Origin: Caenorhabditis elegans
Lineage: Eukaryota > Nematoda > Chromadorea > Rhabditida > Rhabditidae
Assembly (NCBI RefSeq): GCF_000002985.6
Contig: NC_003280.10
Coordinates: 8,056,501 to 8,120,500 of the forward strand
DNA: 64,000 nt
Direction of reading: 5' to 3'
This document shows, one piece after another, positions 11,733 through 24,721 of the stretch. Each line of letters begins with the position of its first letter. Within the stretch, counting starts at the first letter, position 1. The position numbers and the translations under genes are program-made. The notes under the pieces are model-generated. The model searched no databases. It was not told the DNA's origin and saw nothing but the letters and a program-made list of their open reading frames with translations.

Positions 11733-14186
11733 CTACTTAGTAGAGACCATGGGAGCCGATTGGAAACCAGTAATGTTCAATTTGTCAGATAAGTGCTGAA
11801 AGAAAATAACGTTTTTTTCACGAATCAACTATGGATATCCTACCTCTACATCATCTTCATTTTCTTCCAAAAGAGCCGAATCAGATTGTGCGTTACGTGT
11901 TAATTTGGCGCTGTGTGGAGGAGATGTATTATTGTTTTCAGAAGAAACTGGAGATGGTGATGCAGCTCGTTGCGGAGTGCTGGCACCAGAGCAGCTGAGA
12001 AGAGCACGTTTTTGTTCTCTTTCGACGATGAATACATTACGACGACGTTCCTCTTCTCCGATTCTATCATAAATAACTCCATCGACACCAAGCTCCTTTT
12101 TGAAATAGTTGATATTTTCTTTCTTGTCGAGATCTTCTCCCCAGACAAATGTGACCATGCCAAACTCGTTTGCCTTCTTCACAGGCATTGGATCTTTCAG
12201 CAAATCTTCGGAATTGAAATTAACTCCCTAAAAATAGTTTTAAATTGAAAGAATAAATCGAACAAAAACACTCACCAGAAGATCAGCTCCAGCTGCAAAA
12301 TTAACAGCAGTCATTGAAGTACTAGTTCTTTGATCTTGGAAAGGAGTATATCGTTGAGTTTCACCAACACAGAGGAACAGCACTGGATATTTATTTTGTT
12401 TCGTGGCAACCATGGAGCAAATATCTGGATCGAAGCTGCTGAACATGATTCTTCGATTTCCAGCATGTTTCATAACATCTGCGAGGATAACGTCGACGAA
12501 AAGATTCCGCTCGAAATAGTGATCGCACTCATGTTCGCCGTTCTGAAAACAATGTTTAAATTGTCATACTCTGGAAATCTGAAAACGTACATTCTGCATC
12601 ATTGGATATTTAACTTCAACATTAAATCCGACATCAGGATCCACTTTTGTAAGAGCTTCTAGAAGAGTTGGGAATGGTTTGAAGTCTTCTTCTTCTTCTC
12701 CAGCCTCGACCAGCTTCTTTACATTTTCTTTCTTCTGTGGGAAGCTTAAGTGATCAAGCATTAAAAGCTTCAACTGTGAAAGTTTCAGATCTTTAACTGG
12801 TAGTTCATGATAATCAAGGTTGGAAGAGTCCAATTGTTCACGAGTCATTGGTGGTGGCATAGCAAGTCCATCTCTTCTTGCTACCGAAACGAGCACATGG
12901 AAGTCATGATAGATTACAGCGATTCTGTCCTTTGTCAATTGAACATCAAACTCTACATAGTCAGCACCGTTTTTGGCAGCAGTATTCAAGGAATGAATCG
13001 TATTTTCTCTGGCCATTGCAAATTTTGTGTAGGAATTTCCAGCGCCTCTGTGCCCAACTTCTAGGGCATTTCTTTTCTTCCAATGACGGCAATATGTCTG
13101 ATCCATAAACTGTGGTCCATCGAGACGCGTTAAAGCACGAACGCAGAGATATTCTATCGAAACCTGTCCAATTGGCCGCCCAGAAGAATTGATGAAAGGC
13201 AAATGAATGATACCAGACGCATCCTGAAGGGAAGATGGAAGAGCATAGCAAGCTCCGATTCGTTTTCTTTCCTCCGAGAATATCTCAATGTAAAATGCAA
13301 GAAATTCAGCAGCCAAACAATGTGTTCGGAACACCAAATAATCCTTATTGTTGTTAAATGTAACACCAGTATCTTCTTGGTCGTAGAATTTTGGACGAGG
13401 ATCAGAAAGAACAGCGACATGAGTAGCAGAATGTGTACATTTATTTGATGGAACATTTTGATCTTCTTCTTCATCTTCCTCATCTTCGCCGTAGCTGAAG
13501 CTGATATGTCCGCTTGGAGGCTAGAATAATTTAAAATGAGTTTTCTTTAAACAACCGAATAAAAAACTTACCGCTTTGAAACGAACATCCAAAGGAGTCA
13601 TTTTAACACGACAATTCTTCCGCTCTTTTGCTGTTTTATAGAATTTCAGCGCATTACCATGAAGCCGTAGCAGAATTTGGTTCTCATCAGGGTACTGGAG
13701 CCATCCATCAGAAACACACTTCCTTCCTGCGTAATAACCAAAAAGATCAACACGATCAACACGGCATTCGTCGTTTCGGCTTTCAGCAAGACAAAGAGTA
13801 GAGCGAGGATGTAGAAAAGCTTCCCATTTGTCTGAAATCAGAAATAATTCTGAGGTAAAATTGATAGAATTACTCACCAACGATAAGTCTCTCTCCTTGG
13901 TCCGACATTAAATTGTATCCGATGAAATATCGGAATTTCAACTGGTGCACATCAGTCACAATTGAACCCTTCCAGCGCATGCTAATATAATTGGTTTTTT
14001 TTTTCATTTTAATTAACTATAAATATCAACATACAATCTATCAGGATCTTGGACGAGCGGCATCGCCCGGGTGGCTTCCCAAGTTCCGAGCACATCATTC
14101 GATCCGACAACGTACACCGATTGATGCGCGTGCAAGTTTTCGACGTCGACCGCAAAGTGAACGCGGACGGGTCGCGCCACCGACAT
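11733..14186 (-). CDS. gpcp-2: glycerophosphocholine phosphodiesterase (CBM20 + GDPD domains, GPCPD1/GDE5 type)
   Basis: Seven exons on the minus strand (14035-14186, 13878-13981, 13572-13831, 12591-13520, 12276-12542, 11844-12227, 11733-11795) give about 719 residues. The N-terminus ([20 protein letters not shown] followed by LGTWE) is a CBM20 starch-binding domain. The centre and C-terminal half carry the GDPD catalytic domain: [44 protein letters not shown] and the later FNVEVKYPM strand. This domain order is that of GPCPD1/GDE5, a cytosolic enzyme cleaving glycerophosphocholine to glycerol-3-phosphate and choline (family knowledge). The tail is Ser/Asn-rich and acidic. Two ends are possible: splicing at 11844 to the 11733-11795 exon adds a tail ending in SAPMVSTK, while reading through stops after VGYP at 11829. 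A distal exon at 16644-16872 can extend the N-terminus. The symbol is from memory. Confidence 0.9.
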
Positions 14187-14188
14187 CA

Positions 14189-16643
14189 CTGAAAATTATT
14201 TAAGTTTTTAATTGAAAATGTATTAAACATGAATTTACTCTTGAAAAAGAAAAGAAATCTCGCGAGATCTCGTGCTGATGAGAAAAGTGGGTTACGGTAG
14301 AAATTAAAGTGTGTCTAACCTCCGTAAGCACTGAATCTTACGAGTTTATATTACAAAAAAAACATGTTTAATAAAAAAAAAGAAAGTGGCAACATAATAC
14401 ATATTTTTATAAGGGCAAAGAACCAACATGCAGTCTAAACCATAAAATTAGGAAACCCCGTCTTATCTTTTTTTGATTGTGACTGGAATAAATGAAAATT
14501 TGGCAATTCAGTCGAAAATTGTTGAATTTCACAGTCGTCCTGACTTTATGGAAATGAAAACCACCTCGCTACATTGAAACAAATCTTTATTAGCAAAAGT
14601 TAGATAAAACCTGTTTTCTTTTTCGAATCTCATTGATAAATTTCACCTTTCGAAAGTGCGGCGGTGGCAAAACGTCGCATTAGAGGGAGTAAACACGAAA
14701 TTAGAAAATAATGGTTTCCGAAATGAACTATTTATCGCACGTGCGCCAAATGATAAATTCTTAATTAATTGATAGGGGGAAAATGAGAGAAAGATTAAAA
14801 GGTTGATAGATCAAGTTGGTCGAAAGAGTTTGAATAAATTCTTGAATCTTGAAACTTTTTTATCTAGTTTCTTTAAATAAGTTAGGGACTTTGGTTTTTC
14901 ACCGCCTACAGCCTACAAAGTTATTCATTTAAGCAAAATAATTTTTGTTTTTGGTCAATCGGAAGTAATATGCGATAAAACAACTTGTCAAAGAGAAAAA
15001 CTATATAGATAAGCGCTATACAACTTTCATACTTATCTATTGAGAAATAAAAATGACGCTAGGAAGTTCAAAAGTCGGATGGAAATACAATCGAAGCTTC
15101 TCTATGACATGAAGTTGAGTGCATATCTCGTGCGGATGCACTTCACTTGAAATCGAAATATCTTCTTTTTTTCGTTTTTGTTTATTCTTTTATAAAATCT
15201 GGTTTTTAGATGTTCAATGGAGGAAAATGAACAACAATCGAAAATCGATGAAAAAGTTCAGAAAATCAAAAAGAAAAGTTTTGGGGTCTGAGGGAGCCAA
15301 AGTGAATGAAATAGAACGAATATCGACTATGAGCTAGACACTGAGCAAAACGAATATACGTAGACTGCACGAAAAATGAAAGAGAAAGAGGAAAAGCTGT
15401 GGACGTGGGGCAAAAACGAAGACCAAAAGAGACTTGCGAGGGGACACAGATATTCTACGTCATCATGTGACACTCGTGGGAATATATGTGTAAAATGACA
15501 CGAGACGGGTTCCATGTGTTACACTCCAAAAATATGACATATCGCACTCAAAGTATTTGTAAGTGATGAGGAAGACAACTGACAGAAGATATAATTGTTG
15601 TAAATCTATATTTCTATATCTTGAATCATAAAACACTCAAAAAGTTGTTATCAGCGCACAAGGCGTATTCGAGAAGATTACATCTATCCATCTATCATCT
15701 AAATTTTAGGACTTGTTTACATTAGTCCAGTTCCTTTTGAAAGAGCAAACAATGATATAAATCAAACAATCAGGAAAACTGACCCACTTACTCACACAAA
15801 TCTCGGATCAAAGGTAGAGGTATCTCCCACTTTATAATGTTTACTTATTTACCAAAATGTTATACTTCTAGAATCTAAAGTTACGTGACAATTCAGTGTT
15901 TCTTTAAATTGGCATACATGAAAACATTGAATAATAATAAAAAGTACATGTTCTCGAGTATATTATGGAATTAACTTAGGTACAATACACATTAGTTTGT
16001 GCTCTATCTCAATACTCTAAATATGTTATGGGTTTCTTTTGCAGGTATCAGAAGTCTAGATATTCTTTGCAGCTGGTATAGTTTATCAAAAATATTTCTA
16101 AAAATTATTTAAAACTTTTGAAGAGGAAATAGGGAGTTATCAAACTTTCGCCAGGTTTTGAAAAGCGCAATTAAACTTGCACTGATTTTTTTTCGGATGA
16201 GAATCGCCACGGGAAAAATTGTTACATAATTTTTTTAAAAAATAATTAAAAAGTTGAAAACTAAAAATATAATACAACCTTAAAAACATATAAAGCTCCT
16301 AATAGAAGATAAAGTAAAACCAAAAATTTCAAAAAGATATACCAATAATTTTTTGCTCACATCTTTTTAAACTCGACCAATTTGTGCACATTTAGATGGA
16401 AATTATTTAAAGTTAGCTTTTTAATTGTGCACTGAAAACTAATATAACTTAGAAAAATCTTTTCTAACAACCTTTATATGACAGAACGTTTTTGAAGAAA
16501 ACTTTTTGATCACATGATTCGGCAGAGCCTTTACACAAAAGTCACATTGCACACAGTTTCAGATAAAAGTCTCAAAGTCAATCATTTTATAAAGTTGTAA
16601 TCCCGAAATATTTTGATAAAACTATTAGTTTAAAAAATCTCAC
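14189..16643. other. long putative gpcp-2 intron / intergenic
   Basis: Nothing with clear coding character is seen. The part next to 14190-14340 is probably the promoter of the short gpcp-2 isoform. Short frames at 15119-15515 on both strands have no splice context or family resemblance. Confidence 0.4.
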
Positions 16644-16872
16644 CAAGATTATCATTATCATCCTCTTCTTCTTCTAAAATAATCATTGGAATATTCTCCT
16701 GAATTGGTTGTCTCATTTCTTCAAAAAGATCAAAACCACCACCGTCTTCTTCTTCTTCCTCAACACACTCTGATATTCTTGGACGTCTTGACAAAGATGA
16801 GTTGATGGTTCCAACGTGGCGATCAAAAACAAATGAAGCTCTTGGAGAAACTGCGCGACGGGTGAAATGCAT
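16644..16872 (-). CDS. gpcp-2: candidate alternative first coding exon of gpcp-2 (acidic N-terminal extension)
   Basis: A minus-strand open segment starts at ATG 16872 ([20 protein letters not shown]...) and ends at a donor after 16644 (CTTG|GTGAG). It encodes 76 residues with two acidic runs (VEEEEED and LEEEEDDND). Joining it to the acceptor just before 14188 (TTTTCAG|TG ATG) keeps the frame exactly: the split codon becomes Val and the next codon is the start Met of the short gpcp-2 form. The implied intron is about 2.45 kb. The result would be a longer isoform with an acidic head before CBM20. The exact phase match and the coding-like composition support it; no other partner is visible. 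Confidence 0.6.
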
Positions 16873-19279
16873 TAGAAACAATGCTGAATGTCTCTTAATT
16901 TCTTATCAGAAAGCATCGAGAGCATCGTTAACTTTTTTCACTGATAACATACAATTGAGTTAGGCGCGAAAAAGGCGTGCTCTAGGTGAGCGGTGCCTTT
17001 GTTTCTTTGAAATTGAAGAAAAAGGAGAAAGTACGTTTTGTTAGTTATATCATGATTTTGCAATTTTATTGGAACAACGTGTTTGGGTACAACCTGTACT
17101 TTTACAACAAAAATTATATCAAGAATTGAGGGGTTTCAGAACTCAGTCTAGGGAAACGTTTTATAAAAATTAGCAATTTGGAATTAGCAAATTGGAAAAA
17201 TACCGCCGAGTTTGGGGCATTCCTCACTGCTTTGGTAAAAATTCTGTTGTGCCGTATTTTGAACATTTTGGAAACTATGAGATTTGTTAATTTTATGAAT
17301 GCTTCCTTTTGATGCTCTTGCATCTTTTGCGAGACTCAATAAAAAAAAGTTTGAATGTGGATAATGGATTTTGTCGAAATGTACTCAACGATATTTGAAA
17401 TATTTTCTTCGTCTATAAATATTTCAAAGTAATTTTGCCTCCTATTGTGTTTGGAATATCCCGAAGAAACAACTGTTTCATTTCTTGAAATTGTCTTCTT
17501 TCATCTTTCTTATTAGTCCTAGTTTTCATAGATTTTCAAATTTTTGTTTGATGGAAAGGTAGAGAATTCATGTTAGTAAAACCTCATTTACTCCTCTGTT
17601 AACTTTTGACATCATTTCCGAGTTTCCAGTAAACCATGTTGATAATCACAATTAATCACATTTCAACTGATAATATAATATGTGTCATTACATTGTCAAC
17701 TGATTATAATACTTTCAATTCATTTTTAAATATTTTGATTTTCCATAGCCTACCAATCAACAAGTCACGTGTCAAAATTATCCTGAAAACATATTTATCA
17801 TCTGTCTTTTGGACTCTGCCTCTTTTACCGTAATCACGAACACTTGAGAATTCCCTCGAAATTTGATCAAAATGGTTCCAAAGTCTACCAAAATGATGTT
17901 ATCTGTGGAAAAATGGTGAGAACTCGTTAAAATGTGTGATTTTATTGCATTGATGATCGGGAACAGAAAAAACGAGGGGAAAGTTTGAAATTTTAGTTTC
18001 TTGATTTTCATTTTACATCATTTACCAATCAGACAAGGAAGTAGAACATATTAGGAAACGATACCAGATTATAAATATAAAGTATATTTTGAAATCAAAA
18101 ATATATCATGTCAGGCAGCTGATCGAGACGAAAATTGGGAAGAATATTGATGGGTACGTACGCAGTGGGAAAATCAAAATAACTTTCTGACCGATGCGAT
18201 CTATGTTTTTAACGGATGTTTCGAGTTTGAATTTCTAATTTTTGAAGGTTGAACACAGAAAAACAATCAGCAATGTGGAATGATTCGATTTAAAATTCAT
18301 GCGGATTACTGGAAATTGATGGAATGTTGTTTTAAAGAATCGCACTTAATTTCAAAGCGAAGAAGTTTCCATTGTTAATGGATTATTATGTAAGGTTTAC
18401 ACAAGTGTCTGAAAACACACTTGCCATTTGGTCGATTCTATACCAATATGGGTTATTACCCAGACGATAAGTTTTGAAATCTTTGCGCCAAAAATACGGT
18501 ACCCTCTCTTAATACGCTTTTTAAAAATATATATTATAATACAAAGGGATGTGCGCATTTAAGGGGTACTGTAGTTTCAAACTTTAGTTGCTGCGGAATT
18601 TTTTTTCTTGTTAAAAAAATATTTACTTATTCATAACTATTAATAACTAAAATGAAATTGTTAAATTTTTGACAAATCGTGGGAAAAACTTTGAAATATC
18701 GATGAAAATTCCACAACAACGAAAGTTAAAAATTACAGTACTCTTTGAAGGCACATACCTTATCGTAGTTAACATAAATTGTCGTATCGAGACCGGGTAA
18801 ATACCGTGTTTTTGGAGCAAGAATCACAAAATTGCACAAAAAATTGCGAGCATGGGTAATAATATATTTAGCCAGCAAAAAAGTAAAACACTACATGTAC
18901 CCCAAACATTGCTAACATGAGCGTACATTTATACCGATCTAGTTGTTGAACCCATGGCCTATTGGCTAACTCTGCCGTCTGCCACTCATGCAACGAAAGA
19001 TCAACACCGCGTGAGTACTGGCTGTTTGTGTCTCCGCCATTGCCAATCAGCTGTCATTAACCACGCAATACCGTACAGAGGTGCTAAATTACCGTGAAAA
19101 CCACTTTAAAAATTGGTCACTCGGAGGAGGCACCTCAACATTTTTCATTTACCTGGGATGATAGACGACCTGTTTTTTGTTTTGTCTACCTACCACCCGC
19201 CCAGTCGATTTGAACTTTGCAATTAGGCACGATATAAGGACACGAATTAGACAGTAAACATGTCATTCCATTTTCAAAG
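16873..19279. other. intergenic, AT-rich
   Basis: No gene is supported. The 5' part should hold the promoter of the long gpcp-2 isoform. A palindromic repeat occupies about 18487-18818. Just before the next gene, 19040-19279 is less AT-rich and is a candidate promoter. Confidence 0.4.
18487..18818. repeat. palindromic repeat (CTTTAAAG / GGTCTCGA family)
   Basis: The two ends are imperfect inverted copies: the left arm reads GCCAAAAATACGGTACC and, further in, GGGGTACTGTAGTTTCAAAC; the right arm contains the reverse complement of both (TACAGTACTCTTTGAAGGCA, then ACCGTGTTTTTGGAGC). The same building blocks recur at 26804-27078 and 38453-38580, so this is a dispersed, non-coding MITE-like family. 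Confidence 0.7.
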
Positions 19280-20221
19280 ATGCGAATGTTAATCGTCTTG
19301 ATTTTTTTAATTCCACTAATTGACTGTGAAGCTATCAAACAATGTCTATGTAAACCTTATGAAAAATGCCTGAAAGCGGCACGAAAGGAACCAGTTGAGA
19401 AATGTCTTGCTAAATGTGAAGTAGGTGTTAGTCCTCATATTCCAAATTTTATTTATATTTTCAGAAAATATTCCCTACATGTGGATTCGTTGGTTGTATG
19501 AAACAATTTGTACCCGAATTCAACCGAATGAAGCAATGCTCGTACTCTAGTATGTATGGTTTTAGAGGATGCACATCCCAAAAATCAAATGTTTTGAGTC
19601 GAAGAGGAATGGATGAATTTCGTGATATTATGATATCAACGATTGAAGACAAAATTGGAGATTTTGGTATTATTGTGTTTCATTTCATCTTTAAAAATAT
19701 ATATAATCCAGATGAATCAAGGCAGTTTATGAATAAAAAAGCCGCTCGTCAAGGAGAATGTGTATTTGAATGTCTGTATCCTGGTAGAAATGCATGTACT
19801 CGAAAGTTGAAATGTGATCTTTACTTGCCACCTGAAGACGAATTTTTCAAAACTTTCTATTTGTGTGCTGAGGAACAACGATTTTTCAGCAAATCTGAGC
19901 AGATGTATGCTTGTATTTGTAAGTTTTTGTTTTATCAATTTGAAGTCACTGTAAGTTGAGGTGTTCAAATATAGGCTAAACTTTTAATGTACTCTGTTTT
20001 AAATTAAAATAATTAAAACATACCGCATGTCACTTTGGAGAACTGCCGTCTACCGCTATTCTTCAAATCAAATTTGAATAAACACAGTCTTCCCTACCTA
20101 GATTTTATATTCAAATGTTTTGATATCTTTTTTTTATATAATTTTTTATAATTATCAATTTTCAGCACATCTATTCGTGTCAAGTGAAACAGAAGAACCA
20201 ATCCGAGCGAGAGCTTCATAA
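19280..20221 (+). CDS. cysteine-rich secreted protein, unknown function
   Basis: Exons 19280-19420, 19465-19666, 19712-19918 and 20166-20221 give about 201 residues. The start MRMLIVLIFLIPLIDCEA is a clear signal peptide. The mature part has 15 cysteines in clusters (QCLCKPYEKCLK, KCLAKCE, CGFVGC, ECVFEC, CTRKLKC), suggesting many disulphides and extracellular location. The third intron (19667-19711, 45 bases, GT...CCAG) is a multiple of three and open, so retention would insert 15 mostly hydrophobic residues; splicing fits better. I do not recognise the family. The protein ends shortly after the last cysteine with an acidic-to-basic tail (TEEPIRARAS). Neither neighbour gives a functional hint. 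Confidence 0.7.
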
Positions 20222-21956
20222 CATTACCCCTATGACGAATGTAAATACTTAATTTATTGTTGTTTAGATAGATTTATTTTAGATTCACTTAACGATCTTT
20301 GTTTAAAAGAAAAATAAAACTGTCATAATATTATAATTCCATGATATTCTCTTTGACACCTGGGAAATAGGTTATGGGGGTTCAGTCTGTCCGTAAGAAC
20401 CAAAAAAAACGTCGAGACTGTGCATGAAGCATTATATCGGGTTAGGCCATCTGCCACAGGCGTCCCTCTTCCGTGTACTATTTTCCCATTCCGTTCCTCT
20501 TTTTTCCCATTGAAAAGGTCATTCGGAATTGAGAAATGGAGATTCTGGCGACTCTATTTGACTATGCTTTACTCAATTTTATTTTAATTTGCACTTTCAG
20601 TTTCCCGCTATTTTGTTCGAGAGCCGCAGCGCGTTGAGCTCATTTTGAGATTTCCAGAAATAAGCAATTATTTTCATATAAGAAGCATGATAATTGTTAA
20701 ATCCATTTCGATGACTAAACTCGATGACATACATATGTGTTTTGGATATACTATTCTTGATTTAGAATGCATTGAAACGAGCGCCAAAAAAATTTTCTAT
20801 AAAACTTTTGAGGCATTTTTTCGAATTGCTGTTTTATGAATTATTGGTTGATATTATGAACTTCCAGTAAGATCAATCAATTGAATTAACAATTTTTATT
20901 ATGTTGGCTTTCACACATTTGCCACTGTTTTAAAGTCTTTTTCCTTAATTACTTAACTTGTGAACTTATTAAAAATCACTGGAAATTTCAGAAAAAAATC
21001 ACTTCTAAGGAATCGGGAAAAGTAAAAACTACTTGAATCACCTTATCAATAATCACTGATCTTTCACATTCTTGGTACATCATCATTTTTACTTATTCTC
21101 TTTTCTCAATTTTTTGACATTAAAAAACATATTTGCTCTAATAGTAAGAGCGCCAAAAGTTCAGAAAATTGTAAACTTTATTTTCAAGACATTCAAAACT
21201 TTATAACAGATGTTATGAATATGTAATTCTTCTCTGAAAATTAAAAAAAAGTAAATGTTCATCTGTATACTTGATAAATTTAGTAGAGTTTATTGCCGTC
21301 TAAACTATAAAATTGAGAGATTTTTTTCAATTTATACATGAACATTTATGCCCAGTGTTTTTGAAATAAAAACTGCACCGTTTGTTACAACCTCCAATTT
21401 CCAAAATTTTGAAAAACATTTCTTTGATCAAAAGAAAAGGATTGACTACCTTCACCTACCTAGACGACCTTCACCAAAGTTGCAATACGGGAATTTACTG
21501 GCCGGATGAAAACTTATCACTATCCATTTAATTCCATGTGCCCTCGTTTTTTCCTTAACTTCATTTATCTCTTGTATCCAACATAAAGTTTGTCCCCCCA
21601 AATCGCCTAGATTTTTTGACGATCACTCATCGATCATTTTCTCCTTTTTCGTTGTTCCCTCTCTTTGAATCCTTTTTCTCTCATCTTCTTCTACAATGAA
21701 TTGAGGCCGTGTGATATGATAAGCAATCGATTTATACTTTTCCTCTCTTTAAGAGGAATGCTTTTTCTCTTGCTTCACCCTTTCCTCTTAAAATGATTAT
21801 CATTCATTTTTTGAGAGTTTGAGCGAGCGTCACATTTTGTTATCACAAGAGAATTGACATTTCAGCCGTGTCACTCACTATCCGTCATCGATATTTTCAA
21901 TATTTCAAACTTAATTTCAAAAATATTCCATTTATTTCAGTAATCAACCGGAACAA
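20222..21956. other. intergenic region
   Basis: No gene is supported. A less AT-rich block at 20370-20640 has no readable frame. The segment 21540-21950, rich in TTTCTC/CTCTTT runs, lies directly before the next gene and ends in the acceptor-like TTTATTTCAG at 21940; it is the likely promoter and leader. Confidence 0.4.
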
Positions 21957-24265
21957 ATGACAACTCGCTACGACTATGCATTGCTTGAATTTACAGCCAA
22001 TTTGTAAGTTTAAGGATTTTGAAACATTTTTCGCATTGATGAAATGGGGGCTTTAGAATTAAAATTTCAATATTTTAATGCGCATTTTCATTTTCAAAAC
22101 ATTTCCCATGATATCGAGATTAAAAAATTGCCACGTCAGATATTCCTGATTCCTGAATTCCTGAAAAATGTTTCTATTGAATGAATGATCGAATGATTTC
22201 TGAAAAAAAAGGAAAATTTTTTTCTGGTTCTAAAAAATGTCTTTATACCCTTCAGTACTACGCACTCATATGAAAATCACAATGAGAACAACACAATTTT
22301 CGTATTTTCTCTAATAGTGAGGCACCCCATTTCTCAACATTGGCTGCTCGTATTTTGGTTGGTTTTAGTTTTGAAAAAATTGCCAACTAAACCCAGTTTG
22401 AGTTTTCTCACTGCTTAAATAGGATCTACAACTAAATCCAGCTTACAATCGTCTAGAACTGCAATCAATTACAGGGCTGAAGCAGAAGCCAACTATGGTC
22501 AAAAGCTGCAATCAATCATTGACACATTCTCACAATCGAGGTGAGAAGAACGGTTGTCTGATATCTCTTCAAATAATAAAATAAACCAGTTTTTAGACTA
22601 GACCTCCCACTAAAAAGATTATCAGAAATCGCAAAAGTGCACAGTCGAACGGCGAATAACTTGAAAAAATATATGGATCCAAAGAAGAATGAACATTTGA
22701 ACTTATGGAAAATGTGTAATGTCTATTCATGTGGGGCTGTAGATTTGGATAAAGCAATGAGAGAGACAAGATCATCATTGAGAACAAAAATGGCTGTAGA
22801 TGGAACTGTAATTGAGAAACCAAAACGACGACATTTTTTCAATTCAATTCATTCGCATCTGAACTCAACAAAACATTCAGAAACAGAAAACAGCGGGAGA
22901 AGATGGTTTCCAAAACTTCCTGAAAGAAAATCAGAATTGAGATCAAGTCGAAAAAATACAAGTTCTTCTCTTGAATGTATTGAGAAGGATGAACGAGTTC
23001 TAGCTGGATCTAAGTCAACTCCACCGACACCACCTGCTATTAGATCTCATGCACAATTACAAGTTAGTTGAATTTTATTTATTTTTAAATTATTGATTGA
23101 AACAATGAAACAAAAAATAAGGAGGCTTTCTAAAAGTTTTATAAGTTTGAAAAATTTTAAATTATTAAAACTACCCAAATTTAACACTTTTTATTGAAGG
23201 CATGAAGAGAATTTTCAGAAAAGTATGCTTCCATGTTTTAATTTATCTCATTCCAATGAATTTCAATTTTTGAAAAGGTGCAAAAAAGCATGGATTCATT
23301 AGGATGGGTCTCGCATCGAAAAGTAAAACCGATGAAAACGAGGAATTTTGTTCACAAATTCTAGATAAAAAGCTACCATAAAAATTATCGTGGTGAGACT
23401 GATCCGAATGAATGTGTGCGCCTTAAAGTACGCGATTCTGGAGACTGTGAATATCCGATAATAGTTTTCAATTCCAGGCAAGTCCATCAGTTGCACCGGA
23501 TACTCAGTTAAAACCACCTCGACCACCGATTCGTTCAGCGGTTCCTGATCCTCCATCAACAATTCCACCACCAGTACCAATTTCCTCTCCACCTCAAATC
23601 TACGCAACACCGATCTATGAAGATCTACAAAAAGCATCGAATCCTTATGTTAACAGTAAAAATAATAGAATTGGAATTGTTGAAGAGCACTCACTACGTC
23701 ATATAGATTCACCCAAAAATACATCAGTTATTAGAATTCGAACAGATGTTGATGTTTCACAAGAAACTAAAAATAATGAGACAAGTGTGAATGTATATGA
23801 TAGTCCATTTATCAATAAAAGTCATTATGTCAATATTCGACCTCCTATTGCTCAAAAGCCTAAGCTTATCCAACCAGGTAAATAATAATTAAACATTTCA
23901 TATAATATTTCGATTTTCAGATACAACTCCGCCACCGAAAACTGAAAAAGATGTGACACCTACATTTATATCAGTTGAATGTTATCAATCTACAGTTCCT
24001 ATTCCTTCTCCACGTACTTATTATCATACGGTAAGTATTCAGAATATTCCTCAGAAAATTAGTTTAATTTCTCATGACATTTCAGAGTGATATTCCATCA
24101 TCACAACGTTCCTCGTCTTCTGCGTATTCATCAAATTATTCAACATCATCATCCTCGAATGTAACATCATTCGCAGTGGATAACGTAACTAATGATCCGA
24201 AAACGGTCGAGAATGCTCGATATGTCCGAATTGAATCCCCTGACGGTGTGCTCCATCGATTTTAA
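21957..24265 (+). CDS. adaptor-like protein: helical N-terminal region (possibly BAR/F-BAR related) with Pro- and Ser-rich tail
   Basis: Six exons (21957-22003, 22475-22540, 22597-23062, 23478-23877, 23921-24030, 24086-24265) give about 422 residues with consistent phases. The first 130 residues are predicted helical and charged (AEAEANYGQKLQSIIDTF, then LKRLSEIAKVHSRTANNLKK), reminiscent of a short BAR or F-BAR segment; this is a resemblance only. The rest is low-complexity: basic and Ser-rich, then proline-rich (STPPTPPAI, LKPPRPPI, STIPPPVPISSPP), with candidate SH3-binding PxxP sites, and finally a Ser-rich stretch (SSQRSSSSAYSSNYSTSSSS). A cytoskeletal or endocytic scaffold role would fit but is inference. 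It ends tail-to-tail with the deubiquitinase on the other strand. Confidence 0.7.
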
Positions 24266-24721
24266 CTGTGTGTAATAATACAAATGATGGATATATTTAA
24301 TTTCATTTAAACTCTCGAATATCCGATGTGGCAATGAATGATGCTTCAAAATAGAAGATAGTTTACATATAAAAGATAATATTAGAGTTAACGATATACC
24401 AGAATACGCACATATAATCGTAATGAAACCTCCAAATGAGCTAAATATGGATACAATTCTCACAGGAGAAACTCTCAGTTTAAACCGCAAAATGATAGAA
24501 ACTCAACGGGGGAAACGTAAATAAAAAAAGAAAATGGCTATGTTTGTTTTGAAAGAAAAAAATATGCTAATCAAATGAAGTGCTGAATATTGGTTAAATT
24601 TAACATAATAATAATGTAAAAGTTAACATTACAGAAAATAAAATCACATTTCAATACCTCAATCAATACTATTGGTTGAGAACATGGAATTGTGTAGTGT
24701 TACTTTCCGCAATGTTCCTTT
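24266..24721. other. convergent 3' region
   Basis: These 456 bases hold the 3' UTRs of two tail-to-tail genes. AATAAA-type signals occur near 24519 and 24639 (plus). No other feature is seen. Confidence 0.5.

Noticed and set aside
18930-19030. tRNA-like look on the minus strand (GGGTTCAACAACTAG)
   Set aside because: A B-box-like string is present, but no A box at the right spacing and no stems.
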